A stretch of DNA of 64,000 nucleotides from positions 1 to 64,000 of the forward strand of contig JAZOAC010000132.1 in assembly GCA_045595285.1 (NCBI GenBank), written 5' to 3'. This DNA is from UBA1731 sp045595285 (lineage in GTDB: Bacteria; Verrucomicrobiota; Kiritimatiellia; RFP12; UBA1067). The notes beneath the pieces were generated by a model, which saw only the letters and a program-made list of their open reading frames with translations, was not told where the DNA came from and searched no databases. The position numbers were made by a program, and so were the translations under genes. Below are positions 39,520 through 48,996 of this stretch, piece by piece; position 1 is the stretch's first letter; the number at the start of each line of letters is the position of its first letter.

Positions 39520-42328
39520 GGGGCTTTTTGACGGGATGGATGCTCGGACGCTCGTGCGCATCATCGGACTTGAAGTGATAGTATTCCTTTTCGCCGTTGC
39601 ATCCGCCCGGATGGTAGAAAACGGGAGGCGGAACACCTCGTTCCATCATGGACTTGAGTTCGCCAAGATGCCTGGAGTATACCGCGCGCGGAGTGCAACC
39701 GTGTTTTCTGCAGATCGCCGCCGCCATGCCTGTGACTTCGCCGCATACGCCCAATGTGCCCATTACGCGCGTCGCGGCGAAAGCGACGTGCGAACAGCTG
39801 ATGTCGCGCCCGGCCAGAAAGAGATTGTCGCAGTCTCTCGCGTATAGACATCTGTATGGAATGGCGTAGGGGCCGTTGTAATGACGATGGTAGGCACACG
39901 ACCGGAACGGCTCCCTGAACTTCGCCTCATTGTCCGGATCGGGAAAGTGAAGGTCGATGTTCCATGTAACGGGCGCGGTCAGATCGGGATGCTCCACGTG
40001 ATTTTCGATATCATTCTGCGTAAGAACATAATCTCCGACAACGCGATAGCTTTCCCTCTTGCCGCCGATGGGGGAAATCCAGGTGATCTCCCGTTTCGCC
40101 CATTCGGCCCGGCGCGGCGAACGGTTCTTGAGATAGCTCCAGTTCGAAAACACGGCATACAGGCCATAGTCCCGTATCGCCTCGGTGTCATCGGCCATGT
40201 CGCGATATTGACCCGCCTCCTGCTCCCATCCTCCTTCCGTGATGTGGTAGACGTTCGACTCACCCAGCGCAAAGCCCCAGTCAATGTCAGGGAACGGAAC
40301 CGCCGCCGGAGCGATGCGGCTCGTCCACTGCGTAGAGTGCCCCATGACCTGGCGGCTCGCCGTCTCTGGCGCACACGATTCGTTGAAGCGGCCGCGTGGC
40401 TCCCGTCCGTACATGGTTTCGCATCCCGCCAGACGCGCAACCGTGGCATCTCCGGTTGCATCCGCAAAAAGCGTAGCGCGATGACGCGTGACCGCGCCCG
40501 TGTGCGTATTGCGGGAAAGTACGGCGACGATGCGCCTCCTGTCTGCAGGATCCGTCTCTACGGCGAAAACATGCTCACGGAAGAACACATCGCAGAATCT
40601 CCGTGACCGATGGAGGAAATTAGCCTTGCGAGCATCCTCGTAGAACTCCGGCGGAAGCGGACGGTTGTTGTTGAAGGCAGGGGCGAATTCGTCCAGGACG
40701 TTCCCGAGGTTCGGATATGGAGGCAAATGCCAGCGTCCGCCCAGTCCCACCCGCACTTCGGACGAGTTGCATCCGCCGAGAACGTCACGGTCCTGCAGAA
40801 GCAGGACGGAAAGACTGTACCGGGCAGCGGTCTGCGCCATGCATATTCCGGCAATGCCACCACCGACGACGATGAGATCGTATGACTTCGGATTGTCTGC
40901 GGCAACGGACCCGGGACGCGAGAACGGAGGCTTTGCGCAGATGTCGGAGGTGAAGAGCAGCGCATCGCAGCGTCCATTGAATCCGGTAAGATCATGAAGC
41001 GCGACCTTCGCCTTCCCCGACCCGAGATCGAGTTCGCCCGCCTTCTGCCAATGCCACTCCCCGCCTTCGGCGCCAAGTTCCGCCCCAAGCATACTCCCGT
41101 TCACAAGCACACGGAACCGTCCGGGGGCAGAGCCGCGACCTTCGCGCCATTCGGCAGCCCAATCGCGCGTCCTCGCCCATACCGCATAGCGTCCGGAAGA
41201 CGGAATCGTCACAACCGTCTCTGCGTCCGCGACAGGTCTGCCGACACCGTGCGCCATCACGTATGACGAGCCCAGTCCCTTCATGGAATGCGGATCCACG
41301 ACCCAGCCGCCGAGACTGTCGAACGACTCGCACTCAACATAAACCTGCTTTGCGCCTGCATCGGCAACCGTTGACGTCTCCACCGGCAATGCCGAATCAA
41401 GGACATCAATGCCGGAGATGGAGCCAAAACGGTCCGGATCATGGAGATGCCACACGACATTGCCGTCCTTGTCGAACTCCACGACCTGCCAGCCGCGCGA
41501 AGAATCCGTCGCTCCGTGACCGGTCCAGTGCGCCATGTACACATGTCCGTCAGGCATCGGCTTCGGCTGCGCATAGAACAGGCTGCGGCATCCGTCGCGT
41601 TCCGGCACAAACCAGGACGATACGGCCCTGCCGTCCTTCCCGAAACGGACAAGTCCGCCGCCATACCCGCATCCGGCAAGATAGCCTTCACCGGACGTAA
41701 TCGGAACCACATCGAACAGATTGCGTCCCTTGGGCTGACGGAAATCCCCTACGACCTCGCACTTGTCGCCGGATTCGGGGATACGGATCCTCGCGAATCC
41801 CTTCTCCCAGGAAAGAAGCAGCGTCCTGCCGTCACGATCCCATTGCAGTGAACGGGCATAGAAGAATCCCTCGCATCGATACGTCGCGACAAGCGCTCTG
41901 TCCTTCGAAAAGCGGCGCAGCAGCACGACCTTATTCTTGTCCGGTCCAGTGCGGGGATTGACGGACGCCACAAATCCGCCGTCCGGCATGTCACACACGG
42001 CGGTAAGCTGGTGAAGAAGCGGATGGCGAAATTCATCCACAACCTTGCGCTTGCGCAGGTCAAACACCTTGAAGCCCCTATTGCACACGACACGGTAGCG
42101 CAGGTCCCCCACTCTTTTCAGGTCCCACATTGGACGTTCCCCGGGGATCGAGAAGCAGGCCGAAGGATTCCCGGATTCCCAATAATGAAGCCGGGGACGG
42201 GATTCATCGGCCAGAACGAGTCTGCGTTCTGCGCCGTACGAAATCCCCGTCCCGGCTGCGATAAATGCCGCAAGCAGAACACCCGCTGCATTCAGCGGCC
42301 GTTCAATGCAGATTCCATTCAAACTCAT
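39437..42328 (-). CDS. Propeller / carbohydrate-binding / FAD-oxidoreductase fusion, exported
   Basis: 963 aa from the ATG at 42328; residues 1-33 contain a signal-like hydrophobic stretch ('AAGVLLAAFIAAGTGISYGA'). A propeller-like region (about 35-320; 'WDLKRVGDLRYRVVCNRGFK', 'DMPDGGFVASVNP', 'VVEFDKDGNVVWHLHDPD') is followed by a sandwich domain (about 330-480; 'GRYAVWARTRDW') and a FAD_oxidored domain (about 485-960; 'YDLIVVGGGIAGICMAQTAA', 'GGCNSSEVRVGLGGRW', 'DATGDATVARLAGCE', 'CEVTGMAAAICRKHG'-like end). FAD_oxidored proteins occur in PVC glycan loci; the substrate is unknown. Third gene of the GntR-LacI unit. Confidence 0.88.
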   Translation of the reverse strand: MSLNGICIERPLNAAGVLLAAFIAAGTGISYGAERRLVLADESRPRLHYWESGNPSACFSIPGERPMWDLKRVGDLRYRVVCNRGFKVFDLRKRKVVDEFRHPLLHQLTAVCDMPDGGFVASVNPRTGPDKNKVVLLRRFSKDRALVATYRCEGFFYARSLQWDRDGRTLLLSWEKGFARIRIPESGDKCEVVGDFRQPKGRNLFDVVPITSGEGYLAGCGYGGGLVRFGKDGRAVSSWFVPERDGCRSLFYAQPKPMPDGHVYMAHWTGHGATDSSRGWQVVEFDKDGNVVWHLHDPDRFGSISGIDVLDSALPVETSTVADAGAKQVYVECESFDSLGGWVVDPHSMKGLGSSYVMAHGVGRPVADAETVVTIPSSGRYAVWARTRDWAAEWREGRGSAPGRFRVLVNGSMLGAELGAEGGEWHWQKAGELDLGSGKAKVALHDLTGFNGRCDALLFTSDICAKPPFSRPGSVAADNPKSYDLIVVGGGIAGICMAQTAARYSLSVLLLQDRDVLGGCNSSEVRVGLGGRWHLPPYPNLGNVLDEFAPAFNNNRPLPPEFYEDARKANFLHRSRRFCDVFFREHVFAVETDPADRRRIVAVLSRNTHTGAVTRHRATLFADATGDATVARLAGCETMYGREPRGRFNESCAPETASRQVMGHSTQWTSRIAPAAVPFPDIDWGFALGESNVYHITEGGWEQEAGQYRDMADDTEAIRDYGLYAVFSNWSYLKNRSPRRAEWAKREITWISPIGGKRESYRVVGDYVLTQNDIENHVEHPDLTAPVTWNIDLHFPDPDNEAKFREPFRSCAYHRHYNGPYAIPYRCLYARDCDNLFLAGRDISCSHVAFAATRVMGTLGVCGEVTGMAAAICRKHGCTPRAVYSRHLGELKSMMERGVPPPVFYHPGGCNGEKEYYHFKSDDAHERPSIHPVKKPLTENDVRRIRALGIVHRHEHPQLVSPP

Positions 42329-42379
42329 GCCGGTATCCTTTCCCGCAAGGCCGCATCGAAACGGCCTGTCCGTCAATCA

Positions 42380-43246
42380 TCAGAAACTCAGGGACATTCC
42401 CATGCCGAACACGGCAAGGTCGCGCTTTGATTCAGGCGCAGGCGAAGCCTTCACTGCGTCCCGTGCATCTTCGGAGACAATGTCAAACTGCCATGCGAAC
42501 GCATAGAGTCCGAAACAATCCGTGACCTTGTAGTCCAGACGCAGAACCAGATTGAGCGCCTGCAATCCCCCATGATAGCGGGATCCCGGCTTGCCGGGCT
42601 TTGGTCCGTACTGGGCGGCAAAATGATGCGCGTCTCCAAGTTCACCGAAGAGGTCAACCGTGAACGAAAGATCCTCCGTCAGGCTGAACGACCTTCTCAG
42701 TCCGACATCCCAATAGTTCCAGGGAGATGGACGGCAGCAGTGACGCAACAGCCAATACGGAGTGACCCATGGATTGTGCAGGGTTTGGGCGGCATGCCAC
42801 TCGCAGAAGGTGCTCGCCTTTCCGCGATATCCCGGAAGCGTGACCCACTGGCGCGCAACCCGGTTCTCAAGCGTCCAATCCTCGGCCATCTCCCAATCGT
42901 AGATGTAGTGGAGGTTGTAGTCCACTTCATTGTACGCATTGCGCCTTGACGCCCCCTGTCCTGCACTGGAAAGCGCCGTCACACTCCAGGCATGTCCGCC
43001 CAGTCGGCCGAATCTGCCAAGCTTGACGTCCCCATTGACAAACTGCGCGGAGAAAGGGTCTGCATTCACAACCGTGCCGCGCGCAAGATATGCGGACTGA
43101 ATCTCCGCGAATGCGCTTATGGACAGCCACTCGCGGGCATTGTCGATAAAGTTGGTGCGGGAAGCTGCATCCCCCGCCGCAGACGAATGAAAGGTCGCAA
43201 GAGCAAGAGAGCCTGCGACAACCAAGGAACGATGTACTGATCTCAT
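42380..43246 (-). CDS. Exported beta-barrel-like protein (outer-membrane candidate)
   Basis: 288 aa. Signal peptide MRSVHRSLVVAGSLALATFH then SSA. The body alternates polar and aromatic residues in strand-like pairs ('WLSISAFAEIQSAYLARG', 'AYNEVDYNLHYIYDWEMAED', 'LSFTVDLFGELGDAHHFA', 'ALNLVLRLDYKVTDCFGLYA') and ends MGMSLSF, a C-terminal Phe typical of outer-membrane barrels. No family named. The start overlaps the stop of the GntR-LacI regulator by 4 nt (ATGA), so it is in the same operon. It may be a porin for the sugar sensed by that regulator. Confidence 0.75.
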   Translation of the reverse strand: MRSVHRSLVVAGSLALATFHSSAAGDAASRTNFIDNAREWLSISAFAEIQSAYLARGTVVNADPFSAQFVNGDVKLGRFGRLGGHAWSVTALSSAGQGASRRNAYNEVDYNLHYIYDWEMAEDWTLENRVARQWVTLPGYRGKASTFCEWHAAQTLHNPWVTPYWLLRHCCRPSPWNYWDVGLRRSFSLTEDLSFTVDLFGELGDAHHFAAQYGPKPGKPGSRYHGGLQALNLVLRLDYKVTDCFGLYAFAWQFDIVSEDARDAVKASPAPESKRDLAVFGMGMSLSF

Positions 43247-44367
43247 ATCTCTTTTCCCCTGCCCTTCTTGGGCTTTACGCGCTTTGTTTTCCCAGAGGTG
43301 GATTCGCGCACGACAAGCGGCGCGGACAGGAAAAGCGCCCGTGGCGGGATGTCAGGGGCGGCAATGCGCGCAATCAGCATTTCCACCGCATGACGGGCGA
43401 TCTGCGCGCAAGGCTGGCGCAAGGTCGTAAGCTGCGGACTGACCAATGTCGCGCAATTGACATCGTCGAATCCGGCAACCATGATGTCGTCGGGCACCCT
43501 GTGCTTAAGGTCTGACAGCGTCTTTATCAGCGCCGCAGCCTGAAGATCGTTGTAGCAGGCAATTGCATCCGGACGGTGACGGCGCAGGAAATTGCGGATT
43601 GACTGCGCATCGGAAGGATCGGAGAAGATGGGTTCTGCGGCGAGAAGGAGTGAACCGCATCCAAACTTCATGCCCTGCCGACGTTCGTTGACGCACGGAG
43701 CGCGGTTCTGCTGCATCAGATATGCCACGCGTTTCGCTCCGGCCTCAATGAGGTGGGCGGCAAGACGCCGTCCCGCTGCAAAGTGGTCGATCCCGACAAG
43801 ATCGTACCGGCTTCTGTTCGGAGCCGGAACAATATCACTGTCAAGCAGCACAAGCGGCACCCCGGCCTCGTCCAACATGGAGCACACGCGGGCATTTACG
43901 CTTTTCGCGTTTCTCAGCAGCTCCACAGGCTGAAAGATCACACCGTCCACACCCTGTTCAAGGCATTCGCGCACCAACGCCACCACCCGCTCGGCCCGTC
44001 CGCGGACGCTTGGCACATTCACATCCCCGAGAAGCAGTGAATACCCGTTCTCATGGCAGATGTGCGATATCTCACGCATGATCGGCGCAAATATCTCGCA
44101 GTAGTCGCTGCCATGGACGACAAGCGCAATTCTCCCTGTGCGTCCGGGCTGGCGAGACACGAACGTCCCCTTGCCTTGTCGCCGCACGACAAGCCCCTCC
44201 GCGCGCAGCTCCCATATTGCCCGGAGAATCGTATGACGGGCGACGCCGAAACGCCGCATGAGCGATACCTCGCTGGGGAAGGGCTTTTTCTTGCCGTACT
44301 TTCCGCCAACGATCTCAGCGCGCAGCGTTTCGCAGATCGACCGATATTTTACAGAAGTGTCTTTCAT
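43243..44367 (-). CDS. GntR-LacI hybrid transcriptional regulator
   Basis: 374 aa from the ATG at 44367. GntR winged helix about 5-75 ('FPSEVSLMRRFGVARHTILR', 'LRAEGLVVRRQGKGTFVSRQ'). LacI-like sensor about 80-360 ('GRIALVVHGSDYCEIFAPIM', 'YDLVGIDHFAAGRRLAAHLI', 'AGFDDVNCATLVSPQLTTLR'). A basic tail ends GKTKRVKPKKGRGKEI. Same architecture as the regulator at 9092. It heads its own operon with the barrel-like and FAD genes, which it probably controls. Promoter GTGATATACT lies 14 nt upstream. Confidence 0.92.
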   Translation of the reverse strand: MKDTSVKYRSICETLRAEIVGGKYGKKKPFPSEVSLMRRFGVARHTILRAIWELRAEGLVVRRQGKGTFVSRQPGRTGRIALVVHGSDYCEIFAPIMREISHICHENGYSLLLGDVNVPSVRGRAERVVALVRECLEQGVDGVIFQPVELLRNAKSVNARVCSMLDEAGVPLVLLDSDIVPAPNRSRYDLVGIDHFAAGRRLAAHLIEAGAKRVAYLMQQNRAPCVNERRQGMKFGCGSLLLAAEPIFSDPSDAQSIRNFLRRHRPDAIACYNDLQAAALIKTLSDLKHRVPDDIMVAGFDDVNCATLVSPQLTTLRQPCAQIARHAVEMLIARIAAPDIPPRALFLSAPLVVRESTSGKTKRVKPKKGRGKEI

Positions 44368-44381
44368 GTCCAACGCGCAAC

Positions 44382-44387
44382 AGTATA
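44382..44387 (-). promoter_or_regulatory. Extended -10 of the GntR-LacI unit
   Basis: GTGATATACT on the minus strand, 14 nt before the ATG at 44367, so the leader is about 8 nt with no ribosome site. Same box as before the two LacI-AraC regulators. Confidence 0.5.
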
Positions 44388-44465
44388 TCACGCGTCAAAC
44401 ATGTGCATTCAACTTGTCTAACCAAGTTTTTACAGGCGTTTTCCGATGTGGCATCCACGATGCCG

Positions 44466-45863
44466 TCAAAGGCTCCAGCCATTGGCGTATGGAGCCATAA
44501 GCAATCTATTGAGATCTTCGGAGTTCGGTCCGACGCATACCTCCCGCACAGGATCCCAACGAAGCCCGGAAAGGCCGAGTCTCACACACATGTTGGCGAG
44601 AAGGCTGATCGAAGTGGAACGATGGCCGATTTCACAGTCTGTCGCAATCGGACGGTTTTCGTATATGCCGTCTATGAAATCGCTCTCGTGGCTATGTCCG
44701 CCCGCCGCCTTGTACAGACGCACATCGCCGTCCTTGAGGTCCTTGCCCTCGCGCCACTTTTTAAGATGCGCCGGCATGCCGAGTTTAACCGGCTGTCCAC
44801 TGTACAGGCCTTCGACGAGATCGCCCTTGGAGCCATGATATATCGTCCCCCTGTAGACGCCTTTTTCCTTGGCGACGTTCGTGACATGCATGCGAAACCC
44901 GTTGGCATACACAACGTCGAAATCAAAGAAGCCCGCCCAGGTGAAGAGATCGCGGTTCTTCTGGAAGCCGGAAACCTTCATGTTCTCGATGGCAACCGGC
45001 CCTGTGCGTTCAGTCCCGAGCGCCCACTGCACAGTATCGAGCTCATGGGCTCCGAAATCCGGAATCATGCCTCCGCCATAGCGGCAGTTCCACCGCCATG
45101 CCATCGGCGCATGGATGCCGGGGATGAAAGCATTGCCGTCAAAATGGGCGGCAGGCCCCTGCCACATATCCCACCCTTCAGATGTGAAATATGGCGGCAA
45201 CGGCGTTTTTTCGGTGATGACAGGAACTCCCCACAGTCCACCCGAACCTGAAGGAAGGGCCACACGGCAGCTCTTGCACTCCCCAAGCAGGCCGTTACGC
45301 ACGATCTCTGCCGCTATGCGCTTGACGGAACTGTTGCGGCCCTGGTTGCCCACCTGGAACGTAACGCCGGTTTCCTTGGCCACACGCGCCATTTCCCGCC
45401 CTTCCGCGATGCTTATCGTGAGCGGCTTCTGGCAATACACATGCTTGCCGGCCTTCATGGCAGCAATGGCGATCGCCGCATGCCAGTGATCAGGCGTGGC
45501 TATGAGCACTGCATCAACCGAAGGATCCCCTGTGACGTCCCGCCAATCCGTGGTGACACGGCAGGAATTGTCACCATAAAATCTGTCGATCCGCTCCTTG
45601 AAGGTTTCACAGCCGACTGGTTTCCTCCATGCGCCATTCCAGTCTCCGGCCTTCCGCACGGGATCGCAGCACACAGTGACGCGCACCCTCTTGTCCTGAA
45701 GGAAGATATTGGTATTGGACCATCCCATTCCACCGCAGCCTATGACGCCAAGATGAAGGGTTTCCGACGGCTTCAGGCGCCGCGGAGACACGGAACACCC
45801 AATGTTGAAAAATGGCACGGATGCGGCCGCGCCCATGAAGAACTGCCTTCGATTCAGTTTCAT
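44466..45863 (-). CDS. Gfo/Idh/MocA family oxidoreductase, Tat-exported lipoprotein
   Basis: 465 aa from the ATG at 45863 (AAGGAAACAGAA upstream). Tat-like signal NRRQFFMG with a lipobox-like 'FFNIGCS'. NAD-binding fold 'LHLGVIGCGGMGWSNTNIFL'; the usual EKP appears as QKPLTISIAEGREMARVAK; 'NQGRNSSVKRIAAEIVRNGL' and 'DFGAHELDTVQWALG' are typical of the sugar/inositol dehydrogenase-like branch common in PVC bacteria. It lacks the GH109 fingerprints of 25683..27152. Probably a periplasmic enzyme acting on a sugar derivative; substrate unknown. It lies 126 nt downstream of the lactonase-like gene. Confidence 0.9.
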   Translation of the reverse strand: MKLNRRQFFMGAAASVPFFNIGCSVSPRRLKPSETLHLGVIGCGGMGWSNTNIFLQDKRVRVTVCCDPVRKAGDWNGAWRKPVGCETFKERIDRFYGDNSCRVTTDWRDVTGDPSVDAVLIATPDHWHAAIAIAAMKAGKHVYCQKPLTISIAEGREMARVAKETGVTFQVGNQGRNSSVKRIAAEIVRNGLLGECKSCRVALPSGSGGLWGVPVITEKTPLPPYFTSEGWDMWQGPAAHFDGNAFIPGIHAPMAWRWNCRYGGGMIPDFGAHELDTVQWALGTERTGPVAIENMKVSGFQKNRDLFTWAGFFDFDVVYANGFRMHVTNVAKEKGVYRGTIYHGSKGDLVEGLYSGQPVKLGMPAHLKKWREGKDLKDGDVRLYKAAGGHSHESDFIDGIYENRPIATDCEIGHRSTSISLLANMCVRLGLSGLRWDPVREVCVGPNSEDLNRLLMAPYANGWSL

Positions 45864-45989
45864 TTCTGTTTCCTTCTGCTGATAGATGTCATTATTATAA
45901 CCTTGTTGCGCAGTAGTCGAAAGCCACGAGAGCTTGTAGACCAAAATCTTGGCCCGTTCGGCAAGCGCAGCTCTTATACCATCCACTGC

Positions 45990-47081
45990 CTACGGACGCA
46001 CTCCCGATTGTTCCGCTCGTGGAACGAAAGCGAAACATAGTGGATTCCATATTTCGATACGGGTGCCGACAGGCTCCAGAGTGCAGGCCGAACGGTCGAA
46101 TCGGTACATGCACACCTCATTGGACCTCTTGTGTCCGACAATCATGTATTTCTCATCGGGTGTCAGTTCAAAGTCGCGGGGAAACACGCCGTCGATTGCG
46201 GCGACATTGCGAAGCGACAACGTGCCTTTCTCTCTGTCGACAGAAAACAGCGCAATGGAGTTCTTCTCGTATCCGCGGTTTGAGGCCATCAGCACCGAAC
46301 CGTCTGCTGTGAGCTTTATTGCGGCGGCCTTCGACCATTCCGTGAAACCTTCAGGCAAGGTCGACCACTTGCCGATACGCGAGAAGCCCGTGCCGTCGAA
46401 CGCAAAACTCATCACGCTGTTTCCGAGTTCGTTCACGACGAAAAGGAACCTGCCGTCCTTAGACCACACGGCATGGCGAGGTCCGTCGCCCGGATCGGTG
46501 CGCACCGTCATCGCCGGTACTGGCTTCATCGTCGCGGACTCGTAGAACAGGATGCTGTCCTTGCCGAGATCGACGATGCCGACATGCTTTCCGTCCCGGG
46601 TGAAGATTGAACAATGCGCATGGGCCTTGTCCTGACGCTTCCTGTCGGTGCCGAGACCTTCATTGTCGTGGACGACGGTCACGAGTCCGCTTCCGTCCAC
46701 GGCTACCGTCCCTGCCGTAGCCGACCCGTAGCAGGCGAAGCCCAGCCTGCCGCCGTCAGGGGAGATGGAAATGTGGCAAGGCGCTTCGCTCGGCAATGCA
46801 ACAAGGCGAACCATGTTGCCAAGTTTGCCGTCCTTGAACAGGAACTTCACTATCGCGCCGCGCTTCTCGCCATCAACAACCTCGCCTACGTACGTATATA
46901 GATTTTCCTTGTTGCGGTCGAAACAGAAATAGTTCGTGCCCTGCACACCTTTCACTGTCTGAACCAGCGCCATCTCGCCCGTGGACGTGTCGCATCTGAG
47001 CACATGAAGCGTCTGACCGTCGGTGGCGCCGACATTGCATCCAACCACGCAATGGACTATTGCGGAAAACACAGGGTTCAT
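45990..47081 (-). CDS. Lactonase-family seven-bladed propeller protein
   Basis: 363 aa from the ATG at 47081 (GAGGAG 7 nt upstream). Repeats fit the YbhE/6-phosphogluconolactonase-like family: 'QGTNYFCFDRNKENLYTYVG', 'APCHISISPDGGRLGFACYG', 'AHAHCSIFTRDGKHVGIVDL', 'GPRHAVWSKDGRFLFVVNEL', 'PRDFELTPDEKYMIVGHKR'. No clear signal peptide, so cytosolic. The predicted reaction is hydrolysis of a sugar lactone, although many members are of unknown substrate. It starts 23 nt after the flavoprotein gene and may be co-transcribed with it. Confidence 0.88.
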   Translation of the reverse strand: MNPVFSAIVHCVVGCNVGATDGQTLHVLRCDTSTGEMALVQTVKGVQGTNYFCFDRNKENLYTYVGEVVDGEKRGAIVKFLFKDGKLGNMVRLVALPSEAPCHISISPDGGRLGFACYGSATAGTVAVDGSGLVTVVHDNEGLGTDRKRQDKAHAHCSIFTRDGKHVGIVDLGKDSILFYESATMKPVPAMTVRTDPGDGPRHAVWSKDGRFLFVVNELGNSVMSFAFDGTGFSRIGKWSTLPEGFTEWSKAAAIKLTADGSVLMASNRGYEKNSIALFSVDREKGTLSLRNVAAIDGVFPRDFELTPDEKYMIVGHKRSNEVCMYRFDRSACTLEPVGTRIEIWNPLCFAFVPRAEQSGVRP

Positions 47082-47104
47082 CTCGTACTCCTCTATCATG
47101 CCAA

Positions 47105-48970
47105 TCAGTTTTCGTTCGAGTGAAGTCCGCCGGAACCCGCCGTGAACACCACATTGGACTTGTCCGTCCCCGGCTGCAGCATTGCGCAGTTCCAGATGCA
47201 CGCGCCGCAGTGGACGCACTTTTCGCGGTCGAACTTCGGCGGCTCACCGTCGTCGTCCGCAGGCATGAGAGCCTGGGCGCTGCAAATCTCGATGCACGTC
47301 TGCTTCGTGCACTTGCGGCAGAGGTCGGGATCTGCGAAACGGACATGGTCCGCGAATCCCGGCGCCGCCTGTACCTTGCCGCCGATGAGCAGGGCGTCCT
47401 GATGCAGAAGCATAAGCTTTCCGTCGTACGGGATCTCAGGCCATCCGCATGCATCCATCACGGCGTCGTGAAGCGGCTTGCGCGCCTTCTTCGCTTCGCT
47501 CACGTTCTTCGCGAGCGCCTCTCGGTCGCACTTGCGTCCCTGCACGGCATCATACAGTTCGGGGATGCGCTTCGCCGGCGGGACGGACTTGAAGATTCCG
47601 CCGAGGTGAAGGAGTCCTCCGGTCATTCCGCACAGGCCCTCGCCCACCATTCCCCAGAAGAACGACTTGTTGAACCCGGCACGGGCGTGCGTCGCCTTCT
47701 TGAGCCTGCGCCCAAGCCTGGACGAACGGCGTTCCGACACATATGTCGCCTCAAGATTCTCCTTCGTGAAATCCTTGCCTTCGGAAAGGAGCTTGAGGAC
47801 GTTCCTGGCGAGCATGGCACCCGACTCCCACGCCTCGTCGACACCGGCGTTCGCCAGACAGTCCGTCGTGCCAGAACCTTCTCCGATCCGCGCGAAACCG
47901 TCTCCGCAGAGGAACGGCTCTCCCTCCGTTCCTGACTCCTGAATCGACTTCGCGCCCCAGGAGACGAGCGTACCGCCCTCGATATGTCGCCAGATGTACG
48001 GGTGCATCATCCAATGCTGGAGATAGCGGTATGTCGTGCGGACAGGAGTATCCTGCCACGGGGCAACGAATATGCCCATTGACGCGGTGCGGTTCGGATG
48101 CACATAGAAGAAGCCGAAAATCTCAGGCTCGGGGAATCCAAGCGTGTGAATCACCGTTCCCGGCTCAAGAGTGCAGGATTCGGGAAGCTGTACGACGGCC
48201 TTCATGCCGACGCCCCAATCGTGGCGTGCATGGCCTTCAGGCAGGCCGAACCTCTCGTCAAGCACACGTCCCACCGCACCCACGGGGCCGTCGGCCACAA
48301 CCGTCAGCGCCGCCTTCACGTCCATTCCGGGCATGTGGCAGTCGGTGGGCGTGCCATCCTTCTCGACGCCTTGATCCGCCATGCGCACACCGACGACGCG
48401 GTCGCCATCGAAAAGAGGTTCGGCAACGGGGGAACCAGGCCAGATCTGCGCCATGCCGGTCTCCATCACCTTGCCTGCCGCCCAGCCCATGAAGGACCCC
48501 ATGTTGAGCACGAGACCGCCGCGCTTGTCCATGAACGGCGGGGTGAAAGGAAGTTCGCGGGCGTTGAATTTGCCACCCTTCATGACAATACCGCCGGCCT
48601 TGAAGCAGGCATCGATGAACTTCGTGCCGACCGAACGCTTTGAGCATCCGAGATGGTCGAAGAGATATGCGGTCTCCTCACCGGAGACGTCGGCTGCGTT
48701 CGGAATCTCCTTTGCAAGATCTGCGCCGGGGAACGTGGCGCGGATGGCATCCGCCTTGGTCACGATTCCTGAAACGCCGAAACCCGTATCGTCGGCGCGT
48801 TCGTAGCACATCACCTGGAGAGGCATTCCCGGCATCACCTTCGACTCGTAGAGCGGAGTGCCGTCCTCCTTCGTCTTGGCAAGCTCAGGGGCGAGCGTGA
48901 GAAGAAATCCTGCGGAGGCAGGACCGAATCCCGTCACCACAATGTCTGTTTCCATTACCTGACGGTCCAT
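47105..48970 (-). CDS. ETF-quinone oxidoreductase-like flavoprotein with C-terminal Fe-S region
   Basis: 621 aa; GGAGG 7 nt before the ATG. The FAD-binding N-terminus is 'DIVVTGFGPASAGFLLTLAP', a GxGxxSAG-type motif with Phe for the usual Gly. The middle matches the FixC/geranylgeranyl-reductase/ETF-QO fold ('LFDGDRVVGVRMADQGVEKD', 'GDGFARIGEGSGTTDCLANA'). The C-terminus has 'CRKCTKQTCIEIC' and 'CVHCGACIWNC' ferredoxin-like cysteines. ETF-QO passes electrons from electron-transfer flavoprotein to quinone through FAD and a [4Fe-4S] cluster. No etfAB is in the window. It lies between guaB and the lactonase-like gene on the same strand. Confidence 0.88.
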   Translation of the reverse strand: MDRQVMETDIVVTGFGPASAGFLLTLAPELAKTKEDGTPLYESKVMPGMPLQVMCYERADDTGFGVSGIVTKADAIRATFPGADLAKEIPNAADVSGEETAYLFDHLGCSKRSVGTKFIDACFKAGGIVMKGGKFNARELPFTPPFMDKRGGLVLNMGSFMGWAAGKVMETGMAQIWPGSPVAEPLFDGDRVVGVRMADQGVEKDGTPTDCHMPGMDVKAALTVVADGPVGAVGRVLDERFGLPEGHARHDWGVGMKAVVQLPESCTLEPGTVIHTLGFPEPEIFGFFYVHPNRTASMGIFVAPWQDTPVRTTYRYLQHWMMHPYIWRHIEGGTLVSWGAKSIQESGTEGEPFLCGDGFARIGEGSGTTDCLANAGVDEAWESGAMLARNVLKLLSEGKDFTKENLEATYVSERRSSRLGRRLKKATHARAGFNKSFFWGMVGEGLCGMTGGLLHLGGIFKSVPPAKRIPELYDAVQGRKCDREALAKNVSEAKKARKPLHDAVMDACGWPEIPYDGKLMLLHQDALLIGGKVQAAPGFADHVRFADPDLCRKCTKQTCIEICSAQALMPADDDGEPPKFDREKCVHCGACIWNCAMLQPGTDKSNVVFTAGSGGLHSNEN

Positions 48971-48996
48971 GTCCCGACCTCCTTCTGTGCAATCCG

